Shown here piece after piece: positions 20,780 through 31,342 of a DNA stretch of 64,000 nt; the stretch's first letter is position 1, and every line of letters starts with the position of its first letter. A program made the translations under genes and the position numbers. The notes below the pieces were generated by a model. It saw only the letters and a program-made list of their open reading frames with translations, ran no database searches and was not told the DNA's origin. Where the stretch lies: assembly GCA_032622095.1 (NCBI GenBank), contig CP136061.1:254027582-254091581 (forward strand). Reading direction: 5' to 3'. This DNA is from Siphonodentalium dalli (lineage: Eukaryota; Mollusca; Scaphopoda; Gadilida; Siphonodentaliidae).

Positions 20780-21397
20780 AGGAGCTTGGAACATGATCAA
20801 TAACTGCCTTATTACCCTTTACCCGACAGAACGGCCCTGTGCCAATGCATTCTCTTATATATGCGAGTCGACCATAGGTCGCCTCGCATATATAAGAGAA
20901 TGCATTGGCTTGACACATATTAAAAATGATAAAATTGTCAAAGAATGTAGAAAAATATTATAAAAAATGTTAAAAAATGTTTAAAAATGTAAGAAAAAAT
21001 TATAAAATTGTTAAAGAATGTAAGAATTTTTTTTTTTTAGGCCAATGCATTCTCTTATATATGCGAGGCGACCTATGGTCGACTCGCATATATAAGAGAA
21101 TGCATTGGCACAGGGCATAACTGTAACCAGCACAATGTGGTCAATGAACCGGTTCCAATGATATCCATATTTGTATGGTGTTATTGAGACAGACCGAAGA
21201 TATTTTAGGCTGTTGAAGCTTTATTTGGGCGTTTTTGGCCGCTTTGTTGGGTAAAGGGTTAATTAATTAATTATTTATTATTTACCCACCCTTCAACAGC
21301 GTGGTATCTATTTAAGGGGTTAGGTGGGGGGGGGTGGGCAAATAATTAATAATTAATTAGCTAGTCAAGGCAGTTATTAATCAATTTCCAAGCTCCT
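20780..21397. mobile_element. Foldback element with AGGAGCTTGGAA ends, hosting a nested element
   Basis: AGGAGCTTGGAACATGATCA…CTGCCTT at 20780-20810 is answered by the inverse AAGGCAG…TTCCAAGCTCCT at 21367-21397 (31-bp arms, about 3 mismatches). Directly inside are the TTAA palindromic element (20812-21262) and a further inverted AATTAATTATT/AATAATTAATT arm pair (about 21259-21361) around a G-rich centre. The order implies an older foldback later invaded by the TTAA element. Confidence 0.6.
20812..21262 (-). mobile_element. TTAA-flanked double-palindrome element (long arm at right)
   Basis: About 451 bp. The left end is damaged (ATTACCCTTTACCCGACA rather than TTAACCC…CAACA); the right end is intact, TGTTGGGTAAAGGGTTAA. 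Opposite orientation to the 20086 copy. The AT-rich spacer between the palindromes holds about three copies of the AAATTGTTAAAGAATGTAAG phrase. Confidence 0.8.
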
Positions 21398-22492
21398 ATT
21401 AGTCAAAAGTCTGCATTGATGTCCAATAAAACCGTGCATGATCTTTCGAGTTCCAGTTGCAAGTATATATACCAGAAACTGATTGGTGCTTCAATAGAAG
21501 ATCACAACATACCTGTTTCTACAGGGTTCTCCGAAGACAACGGAGGAAACTACTTCAACCAACCAACCAACCAATGGCCTTTGAGTTATAACAATTAAGT
21601 GCGCGTAAAGCATGTTCAGAACTTCTGTAGGCCTAAAAAAAATAATACCTTCGTTTCCGGTAACCCCCACCCCCCGTTCGCCAGACGGGCCCCCGTAAAA
21701 TAAAATAAAAATTCCGAAGTTCCCAATTTACAGCCTGAAAATTCCCAATATCATTCTCCCAGCTTGACTTTATTCTTCCAGTTTCTATCAGTTTAAGTTT
21801 CTGATTTTAATTCAATGAGTCATTAGCCTAATTACCTTGCACAATCGCACTCACAAAACACTCGAAACCGGGGTTAGTGGGCACACACACAAAAAAACTC
21901 GATTCCTCGAAAATAGGCAACTTTAACCCAAAGTATTTTAGACTTATTCAATGTGTTTATTATCTCAATTTGATATGTGTTGATTAATAGAAATTAAATG
22001 GCTTTGGACATACATGACAATTGATTGTTTCATATACAAATTCGCAACAATCTGTAGTTAAATTTTCTGATAGCTAGACACTAACGCATGTAACACGAGT
22101 ATGAAAATTGGATGAAACGTTGATGATTTGTGGGAAGGTTCAGGGAGGTGGGGATATTTTTTAGCAGGTTGAATATTGTTCACATATAGTATACAGGGAA
22201 CTCATGCTTAATATAAACGCAACATGTTATTATGGAATAACTACTTAATTATGCATGCATGTACTAAATTATACAAAGAATCAATCATATATAATAGTCC
22301 TGACTATAATTATTATATAATAATTTCTACTACTAGAACAAAGTCTATATATATAAGATTTATAGAGGTATTGACTTAGTATGAGCTGTTATGTGTATAC
22401 ATGTCATGTATCAGATTTATAGAGTTACTGTCCCACAAACTTAGCTTGAGTTGGAATTTACACTGTTGTTTTATTCATTAGTTGATTATGTT
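21398..22492. other. No gene seen (about 1.1 kb)
   Basis: 21415-21660 has scattered matches (GATGTCCAATAAAA, GTTCAGAACTT, TTGTTATAAC-like words) to 23758-23890, suggesting an old dispersed repeat. The rest is AT-rich. No exon recognised. Confidence 0.5.
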
Positions 22493-22864
22493 TTAACCCT
22501 TTACCCAACAGAAGGGCCCTGTGCCAATGCATTCTCTTATATATGCGAGTCGACCATAGGTCGCCTCGCATATATAAGAGAATGCATTGGCTTAACACAT
22601 TAAAAATTATAAAATTGTTAAAGAATGTAAGAATTTTTTTAGGCCAATGCATTCTCTTATATATGCGAGGCGACCTATGGTCGACTCGCGTATATAAGAG
22701 AATGCATTGGCACAGGGCATAACTGTAACTATCACAATGTGGTCAAGGAGCCGGTTCCAATGATATCCATATTTGTATGGTTCTATTGAGACAGACCGAA
22801 GATATTTTAGGCTGTTGAAGCTTTATTTGGCCGGTTTTGGCCGGTTTGTTGGGTAAAGGGTTAA
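22493..22864 (-). mobile_element. TTAA-flanked double-palindrome element
   Basis: 372 bp, TTAACCCTTTACCCAACAGA at the left and GTTGGGTAAAGGGTTAA at the right. Long arm on the right, two palindromes, one spacer phrase. One palindrome arm has CGCGTATATAAG in place of CGCATATATAAG. Confidence 0.85.
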
Positions 22865-24662
22865 ACATCATATGTTTTAAAGTCATTTGATAGTGTCATT
22901 ATTTCATTTTGAAAATTCCCAATTTACCCGGCTACGGTATCTATTTTTCCCAATTGCATGGGACCGGACCCGGATCTTGCCAAGGTAATCTAGATTGTTT
23001 GTAATGAAATCTGTAATGCACATATACATGTATTTATCAACGCTCTGAATCAAATTAAGTCCTCGTTGACACGTCCCTTGGCCTTTTATGAATTGATGCG
23101 AAAACTAAATTGAATGTATATATACTGAATTTACAGTGGAACCGTTGCACATACTGTAGATGTTTTTATTAAATAAATTAAGAACATATCGATAATTCAA
23201 AGAACACTATATACACTGAAAACATGTCTAGTGAATATAATAATTTTGAAACTATGAAAGCGTTTAGTAAACTCATATAGAGAGTAATCGTTGTCTTGAA
23301 GTTGAAAAAGCCAGACAAAGACAACCCAAAATAGCATACGAGAGGAGACTATTGTGGTGATAATTCAATTGAGAAACACTTCCTTGTGCAATGTATGAAG
23401 TATATATAGTGAGTGAAACGCGAGAAAGGTTTTTCATTGACATTTTAGGCAGAAATACCCGAATTTCAATATATGAATGAGGACGATAAATTCATATTTC
23501 TTATGAAAAACGAAAACAAAGATGTTTGTATTATACAGTCTGTAACATGGTCCGGAAACTGTTTGACGAGAGCGTACAACAATTACTTGTAATATTTATG
23601 ATATGTCTACCAATTTCATATATAATTTGACACGCATGAACTTTAATATTGCTTGTAAATTTCATGTTATTATGTATGGCATCTGCCCCTATAAAGTGGG
23701 TGTAAATTGTTAATAAATTAAAAAAATATATATGTATTTATTAATTGTCTAACTTGAAATGTCCAATAAAATCAAACCTGATCTTCAAAGTTGAAGTTGA
23801 AGTTATATATTACTGTATACAGCCTTTGTTATAACAAATGCGTGCGACGAATGATTGTTCAGAACTTGTTTAGGTGCGAATACAAAGGCGACGGGTAGAG
23901 TCTATTCACATATAGAAATATAGTTTCGTCGACTGATATTGATGGTGCGGTGAAGCGATATAACACTTTATATGCTTTTACGAGCTGACGTCACGTGTTC
24001 TGGCAAATCGTATAGTAAAAACTGGGACTAATATTAGTCCCAGGTAAAAACAATTAAATTGTATGGGTGTGTCAGTTCTGGGAATATAGAACCCGACACC
24101 CAGGCTGCCGTTACCTGTTGATCGCCCACAAAATTTCACCGGATCAATAAATCTGCGAGTAAGAAAACATTGATGAATGGCCCAGATATAAACTTAAATT
24201 AAAGCATATAAAGACGATACAATAAGAACACATAGTCACATACCTCTGCTTGACGGTGTGAACTGGACTCAACTGGCGCCGAATCCGATTTATGATGCCT
24301 AAATTTAACTATGTAATAGAAATTTTTAAATAATATATTATGTGGCTTGCATAATAAACCAAGCATGCAGGAAGTACCCTGGGTGACGTCTGCTCAATAT
24401 ATCGCGAACCCGTGTGTTTATCGACCCGTTCTACTGTCACAACCGTCTGCTAATGTAGGGGTCAGTGCGCATGTCAGGGTACATTTTGCGTTCCAACTCA
24501 TTTCTATTTAGATTTGTTTGTAAAACAAATTGTCAAATTGAATAGCGTCCGCGTATGGAATGTCATCCATTTTTGCAAATATATTCACACTGTGCATGCT
24601 GGCTCGACATGTTCCGGTACGTGGTTGCTGACAAACACAGTATGTATATATGTATATATGTT
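22865..24662. other. No gene seen (about 1.8 kb)
   Basis: AT-rich. Features seen: a 22-bp perfect palindrome CTGGGACTAATATTAGTCCC+AG at 24022-24043, and a CTGGCGCCGAATCC word near 24274 that could be a primer-binding site but has no long terminal repeats beside it. No coding frame of interest. Confidence 0.5.
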
Positions 24663-25113
24663 ACCCGCCATATCAAATCCAGTTAAGTCGGGATTTGTTT
24701 ACCCTGTGCCAATGCATTCTCTTATATATGCGAGTCGACCAGGTCGCCTCGCATATATAAGAGAATGCATTGGCCTATAACAATTTTTAATAATTTTTTT
24801 TAAATAAATGTTTCTTACAATTTTTAGGACATAAAATAAAAAAAACATCCATTACCCTGCAGGGAGCCCCACACATATATAGAAGTATATAGCAGAGTGT
24901 CGTCTGCTCATGTTTGTCTGCGGCTCTGTATGGGTGAAATTATAAAATTGTTAAAGAATACAAGAAAAAATTATTAAAATTGTAAAAAATTGTTAGGCCA
25001 ATGCATTCTCTTATATATGCGAGGCGACCTATGGTCGACTCGCATATATAAGAGAATGCATTGGCACAGGGTAAAAAAAATCCCGACTTACGACTGGATT
25101 TGATATGGCGGGT
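24663..25113. mobile_element. ACCCGCCATATCAAATCCAG foldback carrying the double-palindrome module
   Basis: The outer arms ACCCGCCATATCAAATCCAG…AAGTCGGGATTT (24663-24700) and their inverse (25073-25113) differ slightly and are unrelated to the TTAA arms. Inside, from ACCCTGTGCC (24701) to GGCACAGGGT (25072), sits the same palindrome-spacer-palindrome module as in the TTAA elements. Its spacer is enlarged by ~110 bp of other sequence (about 24826-24935). Palindrome 1 has lost four bases at its centre (GACCAGGTC). Confidence 0.75.
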
Positions 25114-25690
25114 CACACATATACAGCAGGGATGGTGCTTATAAGGTCTTAGTTAGGCCTGTTAGGCGTGTCCAACTCACAATTTACAACTGACCGACAT
25201 GGGTCCAATTAAACCCGACCAAAATTATCAAGTTTTGGAAATTCTATTCATGCCTTGGGTTGGATTTTTGTCTGTTTAACCCGGTCCTGCAGAGATGTGG
25301 CGTCACCCCCCCCCCCCCAACTTTGGTCAAAATTTTCAACAGTTGGAAATTTCATACCTGCCAAAACATTAGTTGGAAATTTCACACCAACAATAGGTTG
25401 AAAATGTTCTTGTAGTTTGATTTTCAAACAATTTATTGGGGGAATTAATTGTTTTTGGACCAATATTTGCATATTTTCCTATCTTTGGTCAAAATTCTGG
25501 ACTGAGAAGGTTATCTGTTGGAAATTTTCCAACCTTATGGGGGTGACAGGTTGGAAATTTCCAACACTTGGAAAGCTTGTGTCCTGGTCCCTCCCCCGTG
25601 ACCAGTCAAAACCTGCTAGTTAATTTAAGAAAACAATATTGTCATTGTTTATGAATATATATGATATTTGGCCTGAGCACTGAGGTGTAA
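25114..25690. other. No gene seen; GTTGGAAATTT repeats
   Basis: The word GTTGGAAATTT occurs at least four times between 25339 and 25562, next to GGTCAAAATT words, with a C13 run at 25306-25318. Looks like a decayed repeat. Confidence 0.5.
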
Positions 25691-25803
25691 GGGGGGGGGG
25701 GGGGTGCAAATGGAATTATGAAAAACTTGTGTTTGGTCTGATTCTGATTCAATGGGGGGGGGGTGCAATTGGAATTTCCCAAGGTGGACACCCCCCCCCC
25801 CCC
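25691..25803 (+). repeat. Cluster of G and C homopolymers
   Basis: G14 (25691-25704), G10 (25754-25763) and C13 (25791-25803) lie within 113 bp. The two G runs are each followed by TGCAA.TGGAATT, so they are a ~60-bp duplication. Confidence 0.85.
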
Positions 25804-25854
25804 AACGGAGACCCTCTAGCCACGTGCCTGTCCGTCCCGCACCTCCACCAGGGG

Positions 25855-27003
25855 ACCGAGCGAAATGGGGCATGCCCTATCGTGCAGAATAGACCTGTAT
25901 ATACCAATGTTCCAATCCGAAAGTCGATAGCTCGCGCGGACACGGCACTGTTAACCCCTGACTTGCGACCGGTTCCGTGAGGTACGCAAAATCCAAAAGG
26001 GCACCGACCGCACCTCCCCTGGCTACGTGACCACGGAAATGGACATCATATCACGCAGCGAATACATGCTCCATAGCCGATCAGGTAAGTCGCTAGATGC
26101 AGCGGAAGTGACTAACTTAAGCCATATGCTGCTGCCGAATTCGCTATGAATGTACGCAAAAATGCCGAAAATAACACCCGCCGACCGCACCGACCCAGGG
26201 GACCGAGCGAAATGGGGCATGCCCCATCGTGCCGAATAGACCTGAATGTACCAAAGTGTCAACCACCAAGTCGATAGCTCGAGCGGACACGGCACTGTTA
26301 ACCCCTAACTTGCGACCGGTTCCGTCAGGTACGCAAAATCATAAAAGGCACCGACCGCACCTCCCCTGGCTGCCTGACCACGGAAATGGACATTATATCA
26401 TGCATCAAATACCTCTATGCATCCATGGGCGATCGGGCAAGTCGCTAGCTGCAACTGAAGTGAATAAATTAACACATATGCTGCTGCTGAATTCGCTATG
26501 AATGTACGCAAAAACGCCGAAAATAACACCCGCGCCGACCGCACCGCCACCCGGGAACCCACCGAGATGGGGTATGCCCTATCGTGCAGAATAGAACTGA
26601 ATGTACAAAAGTTTCAACCCCCAAGTTGATAGCTCGAGTGGACACGGCACTGTTAACCCCTAACTTGCGGTCGGTTCCGTCGGGTACGCAAAATCCAAAA
26701 AGGCACCGACCGCACCTCCCCTGGCTGCCTGACCACGGAAATGTACATCATACATCATGCAGCGAAAACCCCTATGCATCCATGGGCGATCGGGCAAGTC
26801 GCTAGATGCAGCGGAAGTGAATAAATTAACCCATATGCTGCTGCTGAATTCGCTATTAATGTACGCAAAAACGCCGGAAATAACACCCGCCGACCGCAGC
26901 GCCACCCAGGAACCGACCGAGATGGGGTATATATGCCCTATCGTGCAGAATAGACCTGAATGTACCAAAATTTCAACCCCCAAGTCGATAGCTCACGCGC
27001 TAA
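25855..27003 (+). repeat. ~355-bp GC-richer tandem repeat, 3.2 units
   Basis: Unit starts (ACCGAGCGAAATGGGG or ACCGAGATGGGG) are at 25855, 26202, 26561 and 26916, with spacings of 347, 359 and 355 bp. The last unit is cut at about 27003. The units are visibly richer in G+C than the flanks and stay open in the same plus frame in each copy (…KSIARADTALLTPNLRPVP…) and in a minus frame (…GLFCTIGH…). No known domain is recognised. Open frames on both strands suggest composition rather than coding, but a decayed multi-copy gene cannot be excluded. Confidence 0.85.
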
Positions 27004-27609
27004 TTCAAAACTGAGCGAAAAATACTATTGCGCGAATTTAAATATACGAGTAAGCATCATTAAGGTATCCAGAAGTGGCTGGATTGTAAGATTGTAAGAC
27101 GAGGTACCACGATATGGACAGTTATTCTCAATATCCTGTATTTAACGCAACGTCAAATAAATCTGGAGATACAATTTTTATCAAGCACTAGAGGATTGCC
27201 CGTCAAAATGACAGGTATATAAATGTTCTTCGTTATTTTCTGGTTTCCGCGGTCATGAACACATTCTCATTTCTATATTAGCAATGGATTGGTCATGCAG
27301 CTCATGCTTCTCTTTCACCAGAGGCGCGTGGGATCACTGTGTTGAATTAAAACTGTAATTTGTACCCCCACCCTATATACCCAACATATATGCATGCACA
27401 TATGGAACGCAACAAAATCAAAATATTACTTTATTACTATATTTACTAATTGAAATAGACGCGTGAATAGAAACTAACTAGGTGTGACGGTCCCAATGGG
27501 ACTAAGGATAATTACCCCCCCCCCCCGTGTTTTAAAACACTAAGATGTTTAACATATGTCAGTAAACATTAAGATAAAATAATAAAATAACAGATTCCCA
27601 TTGCAGGTG
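27004..27609. other. No gene seen (about 600 bp)
   Basis: AT-rich with a C12 run (27515-27526). No credible frame. Confidence 0.5.
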
Positions 27610-27700
27610 CATGCACAATTATTCAAAAATGACTGAGAAAAACTCCGGACAAAGCTTATCCACGGACGGTGGACGGACGGACGACCCTGCATCCCAGATT
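27610..27700 (+). repeat. Fragment of the 'actgagaaaaactccggac' dispersed repeat
   Basis: AAAATGACTGAGAAAAACTC…GTCCACGGACGG-type text with a GGACGGACGGACGAC tail. The same family as 27881-28199 and 29153-29300. Confidence 0.6.
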
Positions 27701-27880
27701 GTAGCAAGTATAAAATGACATAGTAGTCGGAGTGTTTTTCACGTCAATCAAGTTACAAAAAAATATAGGTGAAATGTATTCAACAGGCATATGCTATGGT
27801 GGCAGGTTAGATATCAACAGTAAAATACTTACAGTTAACTTAGGATAGTTAAATTGAGAGATCATCTTCACCGCAAATAA

Positions 27881-29300
27881 TTGGTAAAAAGAATATTACT
27901 GAGAAAAATGAAGGCCAATAACTCTGCGAAAATAAGTCTGACCGACATTAAAATCGCAGGTGCACAGGTTCCCATTGTGGTTGATGTCTGTGCCAAGTGT
28001 TACGGAAAATTATTAAAAAAAAAACTCCGGACGAATTTGTGTCCACAGACGGACGACGGACGAGAAAAATGAAAAATATTCCAAGTCAAGAAGGCCAATA
28101 ACTCCGCCAAATTAAGTCTGACCAACATTAAAATCGCAGGTTGACAGGTTCCCATGGTGATTGATGTCTGCAAAGTTTCACGGAAAATTATTAAAAACAA
28201 GAGCTACGCTGGGCGTGCAATATACGCCCTCTCTTGGGTCGGCGGAAACTGGTAAAAAAGGGGCATAACTCTGGTAAAAATTGGTGGTCGGAACTCAAAT
28301 TTGAACTTGACCTGTGTTTTGGTGGGAGAAAGTAATATACCAAATTATCATTGAATCCGATAAGCTCTAGTAAAGTTATCATGCGGACAACAAATTTCAG
28401 GGATTTTCTAAGTCAAATTACGTCAAATAAGGGGCATAACTCCGGTGAAAAATTGGCGGACGGAACCCAAATTCGAACTTGAGCTGTCTTTTCTCCTAAT
28501 AAACCCACATACCAAATTTGATTGAAATCGGTTCACTCTAACTAAAGTTATCATCCGGACAACAAATTTCATGGATTTTCTAAGTCAAATTACGTCAAAA
28601 AAGGGGCCATAACTCTGGCAAAAATTATCGGATTAAAACGAATTTCGGACTTGAGCTGTATTTCGATATATGTAATCCACAAAAATACGGGTTTTGCGTA
28701 TAAACATTCCAAAATCGAGTTATCATCCGGAAACCAAAAAACATAAGAAAAACTGAATTTTCTGAGTCGAAAAAGGGGCATAACTCTGCCAAAAATGGTC
28801 GGACAGAACCCAAGTTCCAACTTGACCTGTGTTTTGGTGGGAGAAAGTAATATACCAAATTTGGATTCATTCCGATAAACTATACTAAAGTTATCATCCG
28901 GACAACAAATTTCAAGGATTTTTTAAGTCAAAAAACGTTAAATAAGGGGCATAACTCCGGTGAAAATTGGCGGGCGGAACCCAAATTCGAACTTGAAGTT
29001 ACTTTTCGGCTAATAAACCCACATACCAAATTTTACTAATTTTGGTTCACTCTAACTAAAGTTATCATCCGGACAACAGGTTAACGGACGCCCGGACGCC
29101 CGGACGGACAGACCAATACTATAATACGGCCTTTTTTTCAAAAGGGCGTATAAAAAACGACTGAGAAAAACTCGGAACAAATTTGTGTCCACGGACGGAC
29201 GAGAAAAATGAAAATATTCTGAGCCAAGAAGGCCATTAACTCCGCCAAAATAAGTCTGACCAACATTAAAATCGTAGGTGCACAGGTTCCCATCACATGT
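27881..29300 (+). repeat. Dispersed repeat (family A) split by an insertion
   Basis: The phrases 'gccaataactc.gc', 'aataagtctgacc.acatta' and 'cacaggttcccat' occur at 27910, 28090 and 29230. The run is broken at 28199, where GGAAAATTATTAAAAA stops, and resumes at 29153 with AAACGACTGAGAAAAACTC. The 28200-29152 unit lies in between, so it is the younger insertion. Confidence 0.6.
28200..29152 (+). mobile_element. Inserted GGAC-tailed element with five ~171-bp sub-repeats
   Basis: It begins CAAGAGCTACGCTGGGCGTG with a small GGGCGT/ACGCCC hairpin. Five sub-repeats open with GGGGCATAACTC at about 28260, 28431, 28603, 28775 and 28946 (spacing 171-172 bp). It closes with CGGACGCCCGGACGGAC and a weak terminal hairpin ending GGGCGTATAA. 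The sub-repeats contain CATACCAAATTT and AAAGTTATCATCCGGACAAC phrases familiar from bivalve genomes. Frames differ among sub-repeats, so it is non-coding. Confidence 0.7.
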
Positions 29301-30104
29301 CCCCAGAACAAAAATTTAACCCACCCCCAACAATACTTAATCCTATAGAAAGGTATCCAACTTGGCCGGGCCTAATTTTTTATCATCTCTTCAAAGTCCA
29401 CAAACAGGTTAAAAATACACAAAAAATATTTTTGTTTCACAAATGTCTCATAAATAGTAGAAAGATATTGTATTACTCTTCAATTTGATGTATCCCGTGC
29501 AAAAGTTGGTTAAGAAAAACTCCGGTTATGAGCACAGGTCTGCAAACCGGCTGTTAAAATCACTCGTTCGAGATGGTGTCCGCTAAACTGGGCCAAAGAG
29601 TCGGATTTTTACACCGACTTGCTCTTCAAAAACACACTCAACTGTAAGTAGAATATAATATATTATACCTCATTAGAAGTGGAATGTTTTACTGACCCAC
29701 ACAAACCACCCACGCCACATGACGACATCGTAACCTTCGTATTTATTGAAAAAATCAGTTTCATAAACCCGGAAGCAAAATTAAATTTTCCAAAACCAGA
29801 TTACTTGAGCATGAATGCCATATTCGTCAATCATCCAACACTCCTGTGCACCATTTTTATAGCCATTTTGAATATAATTGTTCATCATTATGTCCTAGTA
29901 TATCATGATATAACGAATATGCTATAGATATTCTGGGTTGTATGAGACATAGCGATGATTTCACAATTTCCACCATACATTGTATACCGACGACCATATT
30001 GGTAGTCATCTTGACTGTCTCACTGTCTGTCGTTAGTAGGCCATTTTGAAAACCAAAATGACATAAAATTATCGTACACCAAATATCTCCATCACGCTAC
30101 TTAA
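29301..30104. other. No gene seen (about 800 bp)
   Basis: AT-rich. Plus frames at 29297-29488 and 29679-29927 have no recognisable domain or splice support. Confidence 0.5.
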
Positions 30105-30884
30105 GCCCCGGTTCCATATCCCCGATTTTCCACCCCGAATGTTCCCGAATGACTCCCGAATCATAATTTTGCAAAAATCGTGGAGTAAGTTCGGGACGAG
30201 TCGGTACAGTGAATTTTTACCCCCGAACATGATCGGGGATATCGGTGCTATCGGGGTCGATTCGGGACAATTCTGGGCCCGCTCCCGACAGTTTTGAAAT
30301 GTTCAAAACTATCGGGAACCAATCCGAATCGCTCCCGATTTGTCAATCATCGGGAGAAATTCGGGAGCAATTCGGCACCTATTCGGGAGTAGTCGGCAGT
30401 ATTCGGCAATATTCGGGTGGATATTCTGGAGTAGTCGGCAGTATTCGGTAGCTTATTCCCGAATTCGCCATGTGTGGCTGCTTTTATATTGAGATCCGGT
30501 GTATCTGCAAATTTCGGCATCGATTCGGGACGTTCGGCAGCAATTGAATACCAATTCGGTATTTATTCGGCATCAATTCGGTACCAGCTCGGCATTGATT
30601 CGGGGTATTCGGCAACAAGTCGGTAGTAATCTGGGTAATTCGGCAGCTACTCGCACGAAATTTCGGTATCAGTTCGGGATAATTCTTTATCATTCGGGAA
30701 GAAATTCGGAAGCATTCTGGAATACTCGGCAATGTTCGGGACGATTAAATTCTGTCATCAGTTCGGCGGCTTTTGGAATAAAACTCGTCCAGAATTCTCT
30801 CGAATGCTGCCGATTTGGTCTGGTCCCGAATTGGTGCCGAATATACTAATTCGGGACAGATAATCGGGAATATGGAACCGGGGC
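30105..30884. mobile_element. TIR element with phased TCGG repeats
   Basis: GCCCCGGTTCCATATCCCCGATT at the left is inverted at the right (AATCGGGAATATGGAACCGGGGC), giving ~23-bp terminal inverted repeats with one mismatch over 780 bp. The right part of the interior is a chain of TCGG words at 10-11-bp spacing: 30361, 30372, 30383, 30393, 30403, 30413, then 30435 and 30445, and again from 30514 to 30640. Near the left end the complementary word CCGA follows the same spacing (30135, 30145, 30156). No transposase and no clear target duplication. The frames at 30245-30849 are repeat translations. Confidence 0.75.
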
Positions 30885-31198
30885 ATTATGTTCTTTATGC
30901 TTCCCGAGAAGATAACCAAAAATGGGGTATAGATTATTTTTTTATGACAAATAAGCCTACCTAAATTATATAAAAATTAGGCCAGAAAGTGCATTGTGTA
31001 ATATCTTAACTTTAATTTTCGAAAGAAAAAAAAACGAACTATTTCGCTCTAAGCTGCAATCCATTTTTGTCCACATCATGAATACTAATTAGTATGCTTG
31101 ACCTAATAAATGTAAAGGCGTCATCGAAGTAACGAATTTAAAATTGAGGGAAAATGACAGATATACCTTACAAAAGTTTTCTGCGATGGATAAATAAA
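30885..31198. other. No gene seen
   Basis: AT-rich single-copy-looking DNA. Confidence 0.45.
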
Positions 31199-31342
31199 AT
31201 ATGTAGCTAATGTAGTCGCTAAAACTGTCTATGTCCGCTCGGGGGATTTGGCATCTATTGGACTCGGCAGAGCCTCGCCCAATAGATGCTCAAATACCCC
31301 TCACAGACATAAACAGTTTGAGCGACGACACTAGCTGCATAT
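31199..31342. repeat. 144-bp imperfect palindrome
   Basis: Arms run from ATATGTAGCTA…TGT.GTCGCT.AAACTGT…ATCTATTGG to the inverse CCAATAGAT…ACAGTTTGAGCGACGACA…TAGCTGCATAT, around ACTCGGCAGAGCCTCGC. Several single mismatches in the stem indicate an older foldback. Confidence 0.8.

Noticed and set aside
20308-22652. Recurring short frames with the peptide CILLYMR(V/G)D or YICESTIGRLA
   Set aside because: They are translations of the palindrome arms of the TTAA elements, seen in both strands because the arms are inverted copies.
24268-24290. Possible retrovirus-like primer-binding site (CTGGCGCCGAATCC)
   Set aside because: No flanking long terminal repeats, polypurine tract or polymerase frame, so a chance match is more likely.
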